A stretch of 64,000 nt of DNA from Flavobacterium psychrophilum (GCA_945874225.1 CAMCFT010000012.1:34774-98773); one strand, 5' to 3'; positions 18,681-27,632 are shown, counted from the first letter of the stretch. Notes: a model not told the origin generated them from the letters alone. Made by a program: numbers and translations.

Positions 18681-20009
18681 TTACTGAACCATAATTTTTT
18701 CAGTATAACTATTTTCTCCGTCATTAATTTTTATTAAATAAATCCCTTTGGATTGTGGAACAAAATTAACCTCATTTTGTGGTTGCATTTCAAAGTTGGA
18801 AGCTTCATACACTTTTTGACCTGAAAGATTATATATTTCGGCTTTAACTTTTGAATTGGCATCTTTTAGACTGAAATAGAAAGTTCCGCTATTTGGATTT
18901 GGATAAACGGCAATGAACTTATTAGCTATGTTTTCGTTAACTACTAATGGATTAGAACAATGTGCAATTCTTCCAGAATCTGCAGTGAACCAACCATTGT
19001 TTATATCCCAAAAGAAAATGCTAAATATGGATTCTGGTGAAGGAGTGCTTTGTATTTCCCAACTGGAACCTCCATTTGTAGTATGAAGAACAATTGCGTT
19101 ATCTGAACTATTCTCTTGTTTGCTTCCAATCCATCCGTTGTTTGCATCTAGAAAAAACACACATTTTGGATTGTAATCGTTATTAAGTCCAGTGTTTGTG
19201 ATTTTTTCCCAAGTTGTACCACCGTTTGTTGTTTTTAAAATTTTATTATTCAATCCTATTACCCATCCATTATTTATGTCGGTAAACCGAATAATGTTTA
19301 ATTCACCAGCTGTAGCATCACTGAATTGTTCAGTCCAATTTAACCCACCATCTGTTGAGTGAATAATAGTGTAGGGTGATTGTAAACTGGGACCTGCAGC
19401 TATTGCCCATCCGTTATTGTTATCCACAAAATTGAAGAAAAATCCAGAAAATTTAGGGGTTGAAGTTGGAATTTGGCTCCAGTTGTTGCCTCCATCCGTG
19501 CTTTTAAGAAAAGAAAAATTTCCACTGGAAAAATTGTATATTGAAGCCCAACCATTATTTTCATCTACAAACTGTATCTGAAGTCCCAAATCATCAGGTG
19601 TATTTTGGGATAACACGATTCTTTGCCAATTATTTCCACCATTTGTTGTTTTATACACTACGACTCCGTGTAAATCGATTTCCGAAGTTCCATATGATTT
19701 TATGAGCCAACCCGTTGTAGGATTGACAAAACACATATTAATATCAGGATCAGAAAGTGACCAAACTGATTCGTTGGGAAAAGGTGTTCGTACGGCCCAA
19801 TTTACTCCGGCATTTGTTGTGTGTAAAAGTCCTCCAGAAGAAATAGAAATCCATCCTTCAGTTGCAGTCACAAATTGTACTTTTCCAATCATTGCAGTTT
19901 CACCAGAACCTAGTGGATTTGTTTGTAAACTCCAGCTACCTTGAGCATTCAAAGAAGTTATTGTTAATCCGGTGATTAATATTACAAGAATTAAGATAAA
20001 ATTTTTCAT
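18681..20009 (-). CDS. Secreted YCF48/BNR-repeat protein with T9SS sorting tail
   Basis: A 442-residue paralogue of the preceding two genes. The signal peptide MKNFILILVILITGLTITSL differs from its neighbour at only two positions. Propeller blades carry TTNAGVNW, TTNGGNNW, STDGGNNW, STDGGLNW and TTNGGTTW. The C-terminal T9SS domain begins at VYPNPNSGTFYFSLKD and ends GIYLIKINDGENSYTEKIMVQ, nearly the same as the tail of the 641-residue protein. It is expected on the cell surface or secreted. The gene has its own terminator and long leader. Confidence 0.87.
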   Translation of the reverse strand: MKNFILILVILITGLTITSLNAQGSWSLQTNPLGSGETAMIGKVQFVTATEGWISISSGGLLHTTNAGVNWAVRTPFPNESVWSLSDPDINMCFVNPTTGWLIKSYGTSEIDLHGVVVYKTTNGGNNWQRIVLSQNTPDDLGLQIQFVDENNGWASIYNFSSGNFSFLKSTDGGNNWSQIPTSTPKFSGFFFNFVDNNNGWAIAAGPSLQSPYTIIHSTDGGLNWTEQFSDATAGELNIIRFTDINNGWVIGLNNKILKTTNGGTTWEKITNTGLNNDYNPKCVFFLDANNGWIGSKQENSSDNAIVLHTTNGGSSWEIQSTPSPESIFSIFFWDINNGWFTADSGRIAHCSNPLVVNENIANKFIAVYPNPNSGTFYFSLKDANSKVKAEIYNLSGQKVYEASNFEMQPQNEVNFVPQSKGIYLIKINDGENSYTEKIMVQ

Positions 20010-20020
20010 TATAAGATGAT

Positions 20021-20401
20021 TTAAATTTTCCTACTCGTAAGGTTTTTCGGTTCTACCCCGTTTTTTATCGTGGTTTCTGGGTTCCACTTCAAAGGTTAAA
20101 AGTTTAACTTTTTTGGGGATGATTTGGGAGGATAAACACTGCTTAATGAAAAATGTGCCGATGTAATTGTATGGCTTAAAGAAAGAGAGTTGTAGGTGTT
20201 TCTGCTTGCAAAAGCCGATACAGTAAATTTAAGAAATTATTGCTTATTCTCGAAAGAAAAAGATATTTTTTTTGTAATTTATAATCATTAAACTGTTGTT
20301 TAATAATACTTTATGAGTTTAAAATGCTAGATATTCTGATGATGTAGATAGATGATTTTAGAGCGTAAAAAATCCCCAACTATTTTCATAATTGAGGATT
20401 T
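20021..20401 (-). repeat. Long leader/intergenic repeat, copy 3
   Basis: The about 380 bp between the 442-residue gene and tpiA nearly duplicates 18284-18664. The conserved 60-nt leader core is at 20030-20089. The part next to tpiA includes the imperfect terminator copy. Its presence beside tpiA suggests this is the ancestral position and that the neighbour arose by tandem duplication of a unit of about 1.73 kb. Confidence 0.8.
20368..20401 (-). terminator. tpiA terminator
   Basis: Minus-sense hairpin AATCCTCAA / TTGGGGATT with one G-T-type mismatch, followed by a T run, 24 nt or more past the tpiA stop. It is homologous to the terminator at 18631-18664. Confidence 0.65.
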
Positions 20402-20424
20402 CATTAATTAGTTTAATCTAAATT

Positions 20425-21177
20425 TTAGATAGCGTTTACTATGGCTAAAAAATCTTTAGCATTAAGTGCAGCTCCACCAATAAGACCACCGTCGACATCT
20501 GGTTTAGAGAAAATTTCTTTGGCATTGTCTGGTTTAACGCTACCACCATAAAGGATAGAAACATCTTCGGCGATATCGCTTCCAAAAGCTTTTCGAACGG
20601 TTTCTCTGATGAATTCGTGCATTTCTTGAGCTTGTTCTGGACTAGCAGTTTCACCTGTTCCAATAGCCCAAACTGGTTCGTATGCCAAAACAATTTTTTC
20701 CCAATCTTTTGCTTGTAGATGAAACAAACCATCCCTTAATTGATTTTCTACAATATTAAAATGAGTTGCAGATTGACGATCTTTCAACTCTTCTCCAAAA
20801 CAGAAAATAACAGTCATATCATGTTTCAAAGCTGTATCAACTTTGCTAGAAATTAGCGCATCAGTTTCGTGGAAAATCGCTCTGCGTTCTGAATGTCCAA
20901 GGATTACGGTGTTTACTCCAATACTTTTTAGCATATCAGCTGAAATTTCTCCTGTATAAGCGCCACTTTCTGCTTGGTGCATATTTTGTGCTGCCACATT
21001 GATAGGCGTAAATTCTAAATGATCTACTGCCGAAGCCAAGTTGACAAACGTAGGAGCAACAATTATTTGTGCATCACTTTCTGTTGGAATTTGTGCTATT
21101 AATTCGTTTAATAAATCTTCGGTTTGTTCTGCATTTTTGTGCATTTTCCAGTTTCCTGCTACAATCTTCTTTCTCAT
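20425..21177 (-). CDS. tpiA: Triosephosphate isomerase
   Basis: A 250-residue glycolytic enzyme interconverting dihydroxyacetone phosphate and glyceraldehyde 3-phosphate. The N-terminus KKIVAGNWKMHKN holds the catalytic Asn and Lys. ILGHSERRAIFHE contains the catalytic His, AYEPVWAIGTGETASPEQAQE the catalytic Glu and loop 6, and SILYGGSVKPDNAKE plus GGLIGGAAL the phosphate-binding loops. All key residues are present and the length is standard. It is downstream of a thioredoxin-like gene and a BT_3928-like operon, an arrangement common in Bacteroidetes. Confidence 0.97.
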   Translation of the reverse strand: MRKKIVAGNWKMHKNAEQTEDLLNELIAQIPTESDAQIIVAPTFVNLASAVDHLEFTPINVAAQNMHQAESGAYTGEISADMLKSIGVNTVILGHSERRAIFHETDALISSKVDTALKHDMTVIFCFGEELKDRQSATHFNIVENQLRDGLFHLQAKDWEKIVLAYEPVWAIGTGETASPEQAQEMHEFIRETVRKAFGSDIAEDVSILYGGSVKPDNAKEIFSKPDVDGGLIGGAALNAKDFLAIVNAI

Positions 21178-21259
21178 TTTAGTTGTGTTTTATTAATTCT
21201 ATTTTATTTTAATTTTTTACTTCTTCCAATGGTTAAAACCGTTGGCTATTGAGTATTTT

Positions 21260-21763
21260 CTAACTTCTAACTTCTAACTCTTTTAAAGTCGCATTTATTT
21301 TTTCAAAATCGGTTTCAATAGCTCTGTATACAACAATTTTCCCTGTTTTGTCAATAGTCATATATCTTGGAATCCAATCTAAATCTATGGCTTTTCCAAA
21401 AACACCTTTCATTTGGTCGTTAGCCATAAAATGATCTCCTTTAAGGTCATGTTTTTCGATTCCAATTTTCCAATTTTCCACCGTTTTATCCATCGATATA
21501 AAAACATAAGCTACATCAGGATTATTGGCTTGTAATTCCTTTATTTTTGGCATTGCTTTGATGCAATCGCCACACCACGAGGCCCATACTTCAATAACGA
21601 GGGTTTTGCCTTTGTATTTTTTTAGAATATCTTTAAAAGCAACTTGACTTTCATCAGTTGCCAATAATGTTTCAGATAAAGCTTCTTTAGAAAATGATTT
21701 TTTTTGGGCGTGTGAGCAAGAAAAGATTGCAAAAGCAAAAAGTAAGGCAAGTATGATTTTCAT
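21260..21763 (-). CDS. Thioredoxin-like (TlpA family) lipoprotein
   Basis: A thiol-disulfide protein of about 167 residues. I prefer the start at 21763 (MKIILALLFAFAIFSCSHAQ): it gives a clean lipoprotein signal with the lipidated Cys in FSC, and a TAACTTTG -7 box at 21782-21789 would put the longer start at 21784 on the promoter. The redox motif is WASWCGDCIKAMPKIKEL, a WCxxC of the periplasmic TlpA/ResA type, followed by YVFISMDKTVENWK and the cis-Pro region DLDWIPRYMTIDK. Its substrate is unknown. The nearby BT_3928-like gene also carries a periplasmic thioredoxin-like tail. Confidence 0.85.
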   Translation of the reverse strand: MKIILALLFAFAIFSCSHAQKKSFSKEALSETLLATDESQVAFKDILKKYKGKTLVIEVWASWCGDCIKAMPKIKELQANNPDVAYVFISMDKTVENWKIGIEKHDLKGDHFMANDQMKGVFGKAIDLDWIPRYMTIDKTGKIVVYRAIETDFEKINATLKELEVRS

Positions 21764-21781
21764 TAAATTATTTAATTTGAG

Positions 21782-21789
21782 CAAAGTTA
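21782..21789 (-). promoter_or_regulatory. -7 promoter box (TAACTTTG)
   Basis: A match to the Bacteroidetes TAnnTTTG box, 18 nt upstream of the chosen start of the thioredoxin-like lipoprotein. No good -33 TTG is seen at 19-nt spacing. Confidence 0.4.
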
Positions 21790-21897
21790 CGTTTTAAAAA
21801 GCAAAATTTCGGATGAGTAAATCACATTATTTCAGGTATTTGCACTATTTCGATTTCGTAATTGGTTATTGCTATAATAAAAAATTATAAATTTCGA

Positions 21898-22170
21898 TTA
21901 TTGAGTTTTTTCATTTGAATTATCGTCTAAATAGACACGTTTAGTTCTTTTTCTCCTCTTTGTAAAATAGAGTTGATTGATTGTGTAGCCAATATAAATT
22001 CCTGAAACAGCCATTAACGTACATCCCAAAATAACATGAAATGTAACTCCTAAAGGCACTTCAAACCATGTTGAGACTTCGTTTAGAATATAATAACCTA
22101 ATCCAAAAACGAGACAACTAACTAAAATTAGCAATAATTTCGTTTTCTTTCTTTCTCTTCTGCTACTCAT
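21898..22170 (-). CDS. Small two-helix membrane protein, unknown function
   Basis: A 90-residue protein with a basic N-terminus (SSRRERKKTK), two hydrophobic helices (LLLILVSCLVFGLGYYIL and GVTFHVILGCTLMAVSGIYIG) and a strongly basic tail KRRKRTKRVYLDD. I do not recognise a named family. It is 15 nt downstream of the BT_3928-like gene, so probably co-transcribed. Confidence 0.7.
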   Translation of the reverse strand: MSSRRERKKTKLLLILVSCLVFGLGYYILNEVSTWFEVPLGVTFHVILGCTLMAVSGIYIGYTINQLYFTKRRKRTKRVYLDDNSNEKTQ

Positions 22171-22185
22171 AGACTAACCAATAAA

Positions 22186-23286
22186 TTATAAATTCAAATC
22201 ATCAATATCGTTGTAATGCACTTTTTGCATAATAGTTCCATAATGTAAAACTATGAAACTAGGATTCGCTCTTTCTACTGTTTTTAAAGCCGTTGCATCG
22301 CAAAAAAGGAAATCAAAAGTAAATCCATATTTATTTTTCACATCAGCAATGACATCACTTGAGGAGCCGGTTGCAACTGCAACATAATATCCTTTTGCCG
22401 AAGCTTCTTTGTATAATTTGTTCAGTTTTTGCAAAGCATCTACATTTGCTTTTTCTAAATCATAAGCTACAATCAGCAGTGATTTTTCTTTTGAAAAAAT
22501 CAATTGAGTGTTGTCATTACCATCCAGTTCCAATTTAAAATCGTGAATAGGAGGAAGGTAACCCTGAACGATAACCTTGTCTTTTCGGTCAACAAATGTT
22601 GCTCCTGCTGGAAGTGACATTAAATCTTTTTCAGAAAATTCTTTGTCAACGCCATTAACTTTATAAATAAAGACCATTTCTACCACACTTTTTGGTGCGT
22701 TATCAGGAATTTCCATGGCTGTTTTGAGATTGGTCCCCACTTTATAAGGTCTAAAATCTTTTAATGGCAAATGATTTAAAACCCAATACCCCATAAAACA
22801 GCACAAAATAATGCTTGCCAAAACCAAAATGTTTTGAATTGTATTTGAAAATAAAGGTTTTATATATTTTTGATTATAAAACAAAATGAGGATGAAAAAT
22901 AATAATATCAGATCTTTCGTAAAAGATTGCCAAGGATCTAAATGTAAGGCGTCACCAAAACATCCGCAGTCTTTTACCACATCAAAATAAGCAGAGTAAA
23001 AGGTCAAAAATGTGAATAGAACTACCAAAAGCAACAAACTCCAAATCGTCAATTTTGATTTGTAACCAATGAGGAGCATAACACCCAAAACTACTTCTAA
23101 AATCACCAAAAACAAGGCTAGAGCTAATGAATAAGGCACAAAGAACGGCATGTTAAAAACAGGCTCGCTAAAATATTCTTCTAATTTATAAGAGAAACCT
23201 AAAGGATCATTGAGTTTAATCAATCCCGAAATAATGAATAAAATACCGACGAAAAGTCTGGAGAATTGTGCGATGAAGTTTTTCAT
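22186..23286 (-). CDS. BT_3928-like DoxX/MauE-type membrane protein with thioredoxin-like tail
   Basis: A 366-residue protein. The first 175 residues are a four-helix DoxX/MauE-like domain starting RLFVGILFIISGLIKLNDPLGFSYKLEEYF and containing VVKDCGCFGDALHL. Residues 190-366 form an extracytoplasmic region resembling a thioredoxin fold without CxxC (DLEKANVDALQKLNKLYKEA, FDFLFCDATALKTVERANPS). It matches a conserved Bacteroidetes family whose role is unknown; MauE homology hints at disulfide or quinone redox work. It follows DUF1599, as in many relatives. Confidence 0.8.
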   Translation of the reverse strand: MKNFIAQFSRLFVGILFIISGLIKLNDPLGFSYKLEEYFSEPVFNMPFFVPYSLALALFLVILEVVLGVMLLIGYKSKLTIWSLLLLVVLFTFLTFYSAYFDVVKDCGCFGDALHLDPWQSFTKDLILLFFILILFYNQKYIKPLFSNTIQNILVLASIILCCFMGYWVLNHLPLKDFRPYKVGTNLKTAMEIPDNAPKSVVEMVFIYKVNGVDKEFSEKDLMSLPAGATFVDRKDKVIVQGYLPPIHDFKLELDGNDNTQLIFSKEKSLLIVAYDLEKANVDALQKLNKLYKEASAKGYYVAVATGSSSDVIADVKNKYGFTFDFLFCDATALKTVERANPSFIVLHYGTIMQKVHYNDIDDLNL

Positions 23287-23324
23287 TTTATTTTATTTTT
23301 TATTTTTATGTTTTTAAGAAGTAT

Positions 23325-23888
23325 TTACAAACTCGGAGTTCCCACTTTGGGGGCTAGGGGGCTTAAAATCAAAGCAAAAACCGCGTAATTAATCATATCC
23401 TGATAATTAGCATCAATACCTTCAGAAACCAAAGTTTTTCCTTTATTGTCTTCAATTTGCTTCACGCGAAGCAGTTTTTGCAAAATCAAATCCGTCAATG
23501 AACTTACACGCATTTCGCGCCAGGCTTCACCATAATCGTGATTCTTATCTTCCATTAGTTGTTTAGTCAAAGCAATTTTTTGGTCGTATAATTCTGTTGC
23601 TTGTTCCACATTTAAATCAGGTTGATCCACAACTCCAAGTTCCAATTGGATTAAAGCCATAACCGAATAATTGATGATTCCGATGAACTCACCAGTTTCA
23701 TCTTCGTCTACTTTTCGAACTTCATTTTCCTGTAAACTTCTTATTCTTTGGGCTTTAATGTATATTTGATCTGTCAGGGAAGGCAATCTTAAAATGCGCC
23801 AAGCACTGCCGTAATCTTTCATCTTATTGATAAATAGCGAGCGACAAATTGCAATTACACTATCGTATTGTTGTGAAGTTATGTTCAT
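23325..23888 (-). CDS. DUF1599 protein with two internal repeats
   Basis: A 187-residue cytoplasmic protein made of two homologous halves. KMKDYGSAWRILRLPSLTDQ at about 18-37 matches KNHDYGEAWREMRVSSLTDL in the second half, both followed by a KxxRxxQxE helix. This internal duplication defines DUF1599, a Bacteroidetes family of unknown activity. The repeated acidic and aromatic residues (DYGxAWR) suggest a binding site, but no function is established. It is the first gene of the operon leading to the BT_3928-like protein and diverges from folP. Confidence 0.82.
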   Translation of the reverse strand: MNITSQQYDSVIAICRSLFINKMKDYGSAWRILRLPSLTDQIYIKAQRIRSLQENEVRKVDEDETGEFIGIINYSVMALIQLELGVVDQPDLNVEQATELYDQKIALTKQLMEDKNHDYGEAWREMRVSSLTDLILQKLLRVKQIEDNKGKTLVSEGIDANYQDMINYAVFALILSPLAPKVGTPSL

Positions 23889-23897
23889 TTATTGATG

Positions 23898-23905
23898 TAT
23901 ATTTG
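23898..23905 (+). promoter_or_regulatory. -7 promoter box (TATATTTG) for folP
   Basis: An exact TAnnTTTG match in the 115-nt gap between the divergent DUF1599 and folP genes, giving a leader of about 95 nt. The nearest upstream TTG is 24 nt away, longer than the usual 19, so the call rests on the -7 box. Confidence 0.4.
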
Positions 23906-24003
23906 TCACAAAAATAAGAATAATTATTTTGTTTAAAGAATGATGGTAAACGAATGTTAATTTTTAGGTATTAAATTGTTCAACTACTAGCCAACAGACC
24001 AAA

Positions 24004-24834
24004 ATGACTATAAATTGTAATGGAAATCTAATGGACTTATCCACTCCCAAAATAATGGGAATTTTGAATGTTACGCCAAATTCGTTTTATGATGGGGGAA
24101 AATTCATTGACGAAAGCAATATTTTGCTTCAGGCAAAAAAGATGATTTCAGAAGGAGCAACATTTATAGACATTGGAGCCTATTCCAGCAAACCGAGGGC
24201 TGAATATGTTTCTGAAAATGATGAATTGAAAAGGATTATTCCTGTTGTGAGTTTAATTCAGAAGAATTTTCCAAAAACGCTAATTTCCATAGATACTTTC
24301 AGAAGCGAAGTGGCAAGAATTTGTATCGAAAATGGCGCATCTATTATTAATGATGTTTCCTCAGGAAGTGTTGACGAAAAAATGATGGAAACGGTAGCCA
24401 AATATAATGTTCCTTACGTAATGATGCACAGGCGAGGCACTCCAGAAACGATGCAATCCATGACTAATTATGAAAATATAGTTAAGGAAATACTTTTATA
24501 TTTTTCAGAAAGAGTGTCTGCAGCTAGGAGTTTTGGTATCAATGATTTGATAATTGATCCTGGTTTTGGCTTTGCCAAAACACTAGACCAAAATTATGAG
24601 ATTTTACAAAAATTAGAATTATTTGAAATGCTGGAATTGCCTTTACTTATTGGTGTTTCCAGAAAATCAATGATTTATAATGTATTCAAATGCACTCCCG
24701 AAGAAGCTTTAAATGGAACTACAGTTTTAAACACAATTTCTTTGACCAAAGGAGCTAAAATACTTCGTGTTCACGATGTAAAAGAAGCAACGGAATGTGT
24801 TACTTTATTTAATAAAACCAATCAATTCAAATGA
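24004..24834 (+). CDS. folP: Dihydropteroate synthase
   Basis: A 276-residue folate enzyme that joins 6-hydroxymethyl-dihydropterin pyrophosphate to p-aminobenzoate; it is the sulfonamide target. The N-terminal block KIMGILNVTPNSFYDGGKF is the family signature. SIDTFRSEVA, NDVSSGS, VMMHRRGTPETMQ and IIDPGFGFAKTLDQNYEIL follow, and GVSRKSMI and the terminal ILRVHDV complete the TIM barrel. It is a complete enzyme of normal length. Its stop overlaps the start of a lipoprotein gene by 4 nt. Confidence 0.96.
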   Translation: MTINCNGNLMDLSTPKIMGILNVTPNSFYDGGKFIDESNILLQAKKMISEGATFIDIGAYSSKPRAEYVSENDELKRIIPVVSLIQKNFPKTLISIDTFRSEVARICIENGASIINDVSSGSVDEKMMETVAKYNVPYVMMHRRGTPETMQSMTNYENIVKEILLYFSERVSAARSFGINDLIIDPGFGFAKTLDQNYEILQKLELFEMLELPLLIGVSRKSMIYNVFKCTPEEALNGTTVLNTISLTKGAKILRVHDVKEATECVTLFNKTNQFK

Positions 24835-25481
24835 AATATTTCAGTCTAATTATTCTTTTTATTCTGTTTTCCTGTGGTAACAAAGAAGCTGTTTTGTTGC
24901 CAAAATCCAATGTGACAGTCGTTTCAAATGTAGTAGATCATTCACCGATTTATATTTTTTTTAGAACCAAGGAAAAAGACACATTGTCAGAATTAAACCG
25001 GAAAAACTCCATTATTACAACCAACTGGATTTTTAATATTGACAAGCGATTGCCTTTGCGATTAGTGATTCCGGAAGTGATGAAATTGCAGGAAAAAAAG
25101 CGAAATGAAGTCGCCCACAAAAACGAATTAGCTGAAAATTATTATTCTTATGCAGACAGTATTGGCAAGAATTTAGCATTTTTACCTTTTACGAAAGTGT
25201 ATTATAAAATGGGTAAACCTAAAAGTGGTGGTTTTTCAATTCATTTTAAAAAAGGAAATGATGTAGTTTTGGTTAATAAAAACCAATTGAAAAAAGATGA
25301 GGTTTTGGATTATGTTCATAGAAGAATAAATAATATTTGCAAAAAGGATCCCGATTTTCAGCCCCAAATAAGATTATTTTTTGATGAAAATATGAGTTTT
25401 CAAGAATATATTCAGAATAAAATTTTAATTCGAAAATTGGATTCTTACAATAAAGAAGTTCCAAAAGAATTCATTTTTTAA
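24831..25481 (+). CDS. Predicted lipoprotein, unknown function
   Basis: A 216-residue protein with an N-terminal lipoprotein signal (MKYFSLIILFILFSCGNKE, lipidated Cys15). The mature part is basic and mixed alpha/beta with no motif I recognise. A C-terminal GFSIHFKKGNDVVLVNKN ... IRLFFDENMSFQEYIQNK segment looks like a small alpha/beta domain. Its start overlaps the folP stop (ATGA), implying translational coupling, although a shared pathway is not evident. Confidence 0.75.
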   Translation: MKYFSLIILFILFSCGNKEAVLLPKSNVTVVSNVVDHSPIYIFFRTKEKDTLSELNRKNSIITTNWIFNIDKRLPLRLVIPEVMKLQEKKRNEVAHKNELAENYYSYADSIGKNLAFLPFTKVYYKMGKPKSGGFSIHFKKGNDVVLVNKNQLKKDEVLDYVHRRINNICKKDPDFQPQIRLFFDENMSFQEYIQNKILIRKLDSYNKEVPKEFIF

Positions 25482-25517
25482 ATTCTGAACACTGCACCCG
25501 AACACTCTTTTAGAAAT

Positions 25518-25543
25518 GAGATTGCTTCGTGCCTCGCAATGAC
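25518..25543. repeat. Dispersed intergenic repeat (GAGATTGCTTCG...CTCGCAATGAC)
   Basis: A 26-nt segment between the lipoprotein gene and rlmH. An inverted relative (TGTCATTGCGAGGAACG...) lies at 54579-54610. Sequences of this kind are common intergenic repeats in Bacteroidetes; no function is assigned. Confidence 0.55.
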
Positions 25544-25573
25544 TGAACACTTCGACTGTTAACTGAGCACTTT

Positions 25574-26047
25574 CTACTGGTGATGATACGGCTCATTCTT
25601 CAAAATTGTGAATCCACGATACAATTGTTCGATAAAAAATAAACGTACCATTTGATGCGAGAATGTCATCAGTGAAAGCGATATTTTGCTATTTGCTTTT
25701 GCGTACACGGTTTCCGAAAATCCATAAGGTCCTCCAATAACAAAAACCAAGGTTTTTATTCCGGCATTCATTTTCTTCTGTAATTCCTCAGAGAAAGCAA
25801 CACTTGAGAAGGTTTTTCCGTTTTCGTCCAATAAAATAAGTTGGTCTGTTGGAGTGATTTTTGCCAAAATTAATTCCCCTTCTTTTTCTTTTTGCTGACT
25901 TTCCGACAAGTTTTTTACGTTTTTGATATCGGGAATAATCTCTAAATCGAACTTGATGTAAAACGATAACCTTTTTTGATATTCGTCAATTAAGGATTGA
26001 AGATTTTTATTATCGGTTTTGCCAATGGCGATGAGTTTAATGTTCAT
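25574..26047 (-). CDS. rlmH: 23S rRNA (pseudouridine1915-N3)-methyltransferase
   Basis: A 157-residue SPOUT methyltransferase acting on pseudouridine 1915 in helix 69 of assembled 70S ribosomes. Visible elements are MNIKLIAIGKTDNKNLQSLIDEYQKRL at the start, DENGKTFSS, the SAM-binding VFVIGGPYGFSETV and the C-terminal FSHQMVRLFFIEQLYRGFTILKNEPYHHQ block with the family's YH ending. It is complete and of normal length, as a single gene. Confidence 0.96.
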   Translation of the reverse strand: MNIKLIAIGKTDNKNLQSLIDEYQKRLSFYIKFDLEIIPDIKNVKNLSESQQKEKEGELILAKITPTDQLILLDENGKTFSSVAFSEELQKKMNAGIKTLVFVIGGPYGFSETVYAKANSKISLSLMTFSHQMVRLFFIEQLYRGFTILKNEPYHHQ

Positions 26048-26066
26048 TTTTCTGAATTAATAATAA

Positions 26067-26074
26067 CAAAGGTA
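26067..26074 (-). promoter_or_regulatory. -7 promoter box (TACCTTTG) for rlmH
   Basis: An exact TAnnTTTG match on the minus strand 20 nt upstream of the rlmH start. No clear -33 TTG is seen. Confidence 0.35.
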
Positions 26075-26317
26075 AAAAATTGAGGATTAAATAATAATGT
26101 ATTTCAATTTTAAATCTATTTTGCAATATTGATTAAAAATGAATGATTAACGCAATTTATACTTTACACTCCTATTTTCAAGGGGGTAGTCACTTCTAAT
26201 ATAATAAAATTCGAACTTACACTGCCTTATTTGTAATTAAAAGTAACAATATTGGTAAATTTTGTAAAATATATATTGTAATGTTTGTTTATTTTTGCGC
26301 CAATTAAATACACAATT

Positions 26318-27545
26318 ATGTTAGATGTAGGGTTAACTACTTTTATGATTCTTGCCACTAGTTTAGTGATGCTAATGACTCCCGGACTTGCTTTTTTCTA
26401 CGGAGGATTGGGATGTAACAAAAACATTTTGAGCATTATGATGCAAAGTTTTGTTTCTATGGGAATAGGAACTGTGCTTTGGTTTTGGTTATTCACTTTG
26501 TTTCAGTGGAAATATGAGCTCAGGCACTGATTTTTTTGGGATAATAGGAAATTTTGACAAAGCTTTTTATCACGGAATTACGCCCTCGACACTTTACTCA
26601 GCAGATAAACGTTTTCCTGAATATATTTTTATTGCTTATCAAATGATGTTTGCCATCATTACTCCGGCATTGATTACTGGAGCATTTATTAATCGGGTTT
26701 CGTTTAAATCATATGTTTTCTTTCTAATATTTTGGCAAATATTTGTCTATTATCCATTCGTTCACATGGTTTGGGGTGGCGGATTGCTTGCTCAATGGGG
26801 AGTTTTTGATTTTGCAGGAGGAATTACAGTACACGCAACGGCTGGATTTGCAGCATTGGCATCGGTGTATTTTGTAGGAAGACGACAAAATAAACACGAA
26901 CCTAATAATATTCCATTGGTGGCCATTGGAACAGCATTGCTTTGGTTTGGATGGTACGGTTTTAATGCAGGAAGTGAGTTGGCGGTTAATTCCATTACCA
27001 TTTCAGCCTTTTTAAATACGGATACAGCAGCTTCTTTTGCAGCGGTTACCTGGTTATTTATCGAATGGAATACAGGTAACAAAAAACCAACATTTATTGG
27101 ATTGATGACGGGAGCTGTAGCAGGTTTGGCCACAATTACTCCGGCTGCAGGTTATGTAGATATTTATTCCTCAGCGATTATTGGAATTATTGCTGCTTGC
27201 GGATGCTTTTTAGCCGTAAAATATAAGGAAAAGAAAGGTTGGGATGATGCACTCGACGTATGGGGAATTCACGGAATGGGCGGAATAATAGGAACTATTT
27301 GTTTGGGTTTCTTTGCCAATAGCACTATTAATTCAGCAATTCCTGATGGATTATTTTTTGGTGGAAACGGAATGTTACTTTTTAAAGAGTGCGTTGCAAT
27401 AGTATTTGCAACTAGTTATGCATTCTTTTTTACCTTGTTGCTGTTCAGAATAATCAACAAATTTATTCCTGTTCGAGTGACTGATATGGAACAAGAACTT
27501 GGATTGGATTTGACGCATCACGGGGAAGTAGCGAGACAACGATAA
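26318..27545 (+). pseudogene. amt: Ammonium transporter, interrupted by a frameshift
   Basis: Two frames together encode one Amt/MEP/Rh ammonium channel of about 410 residues. Frame 1 (26318-26530) has MLDVGLTTFMILATSLVMLM and FYGGLG, then runs out of homology after GTVLW. The next frame supplies YSLCFSG upstream of its ATG at 26514, then VHMVWGGG, DFAGGITVHATAG, WFGWYGFNAGSEL and HGMGG with the two pore histidines. The shift is near 26480-26492 in a TTTGG-rich stretch and is consistent with a net +1 (a lost 5-nt TTTGG-type repeat or an extra T). Everything else is intact, so it may be a recent mutation or a sequencing error. Confidence 0.85.
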
Positions 27546-27565
27546 AAAAAACAACACAACTATAC

Positions 27566-27600
27566 AAAAAGGGCAACATTCAATAAATGTTGCCCTTTTA
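27566..27600 (+). terminator. Terminator after amt
   Basis: A 13-bp stem (AAAAGGGCAACAT / ATGTTGCCCTTTT) with a short AT loop begins about 20 nt past the amt stop. The A and T tails suit termination in either direction. Confidence 0.85.
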
Positions 27601-27632
27601 ATTTATCCAAAAAACGTTTTTTAAAAATAAGA

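Noticed and set aside
16945..20401. Repeated spacers as a CRISPR array
   Set aside because: The repeats are two long leaders and coding paralogues, with no short regularly spaced direct repeats.
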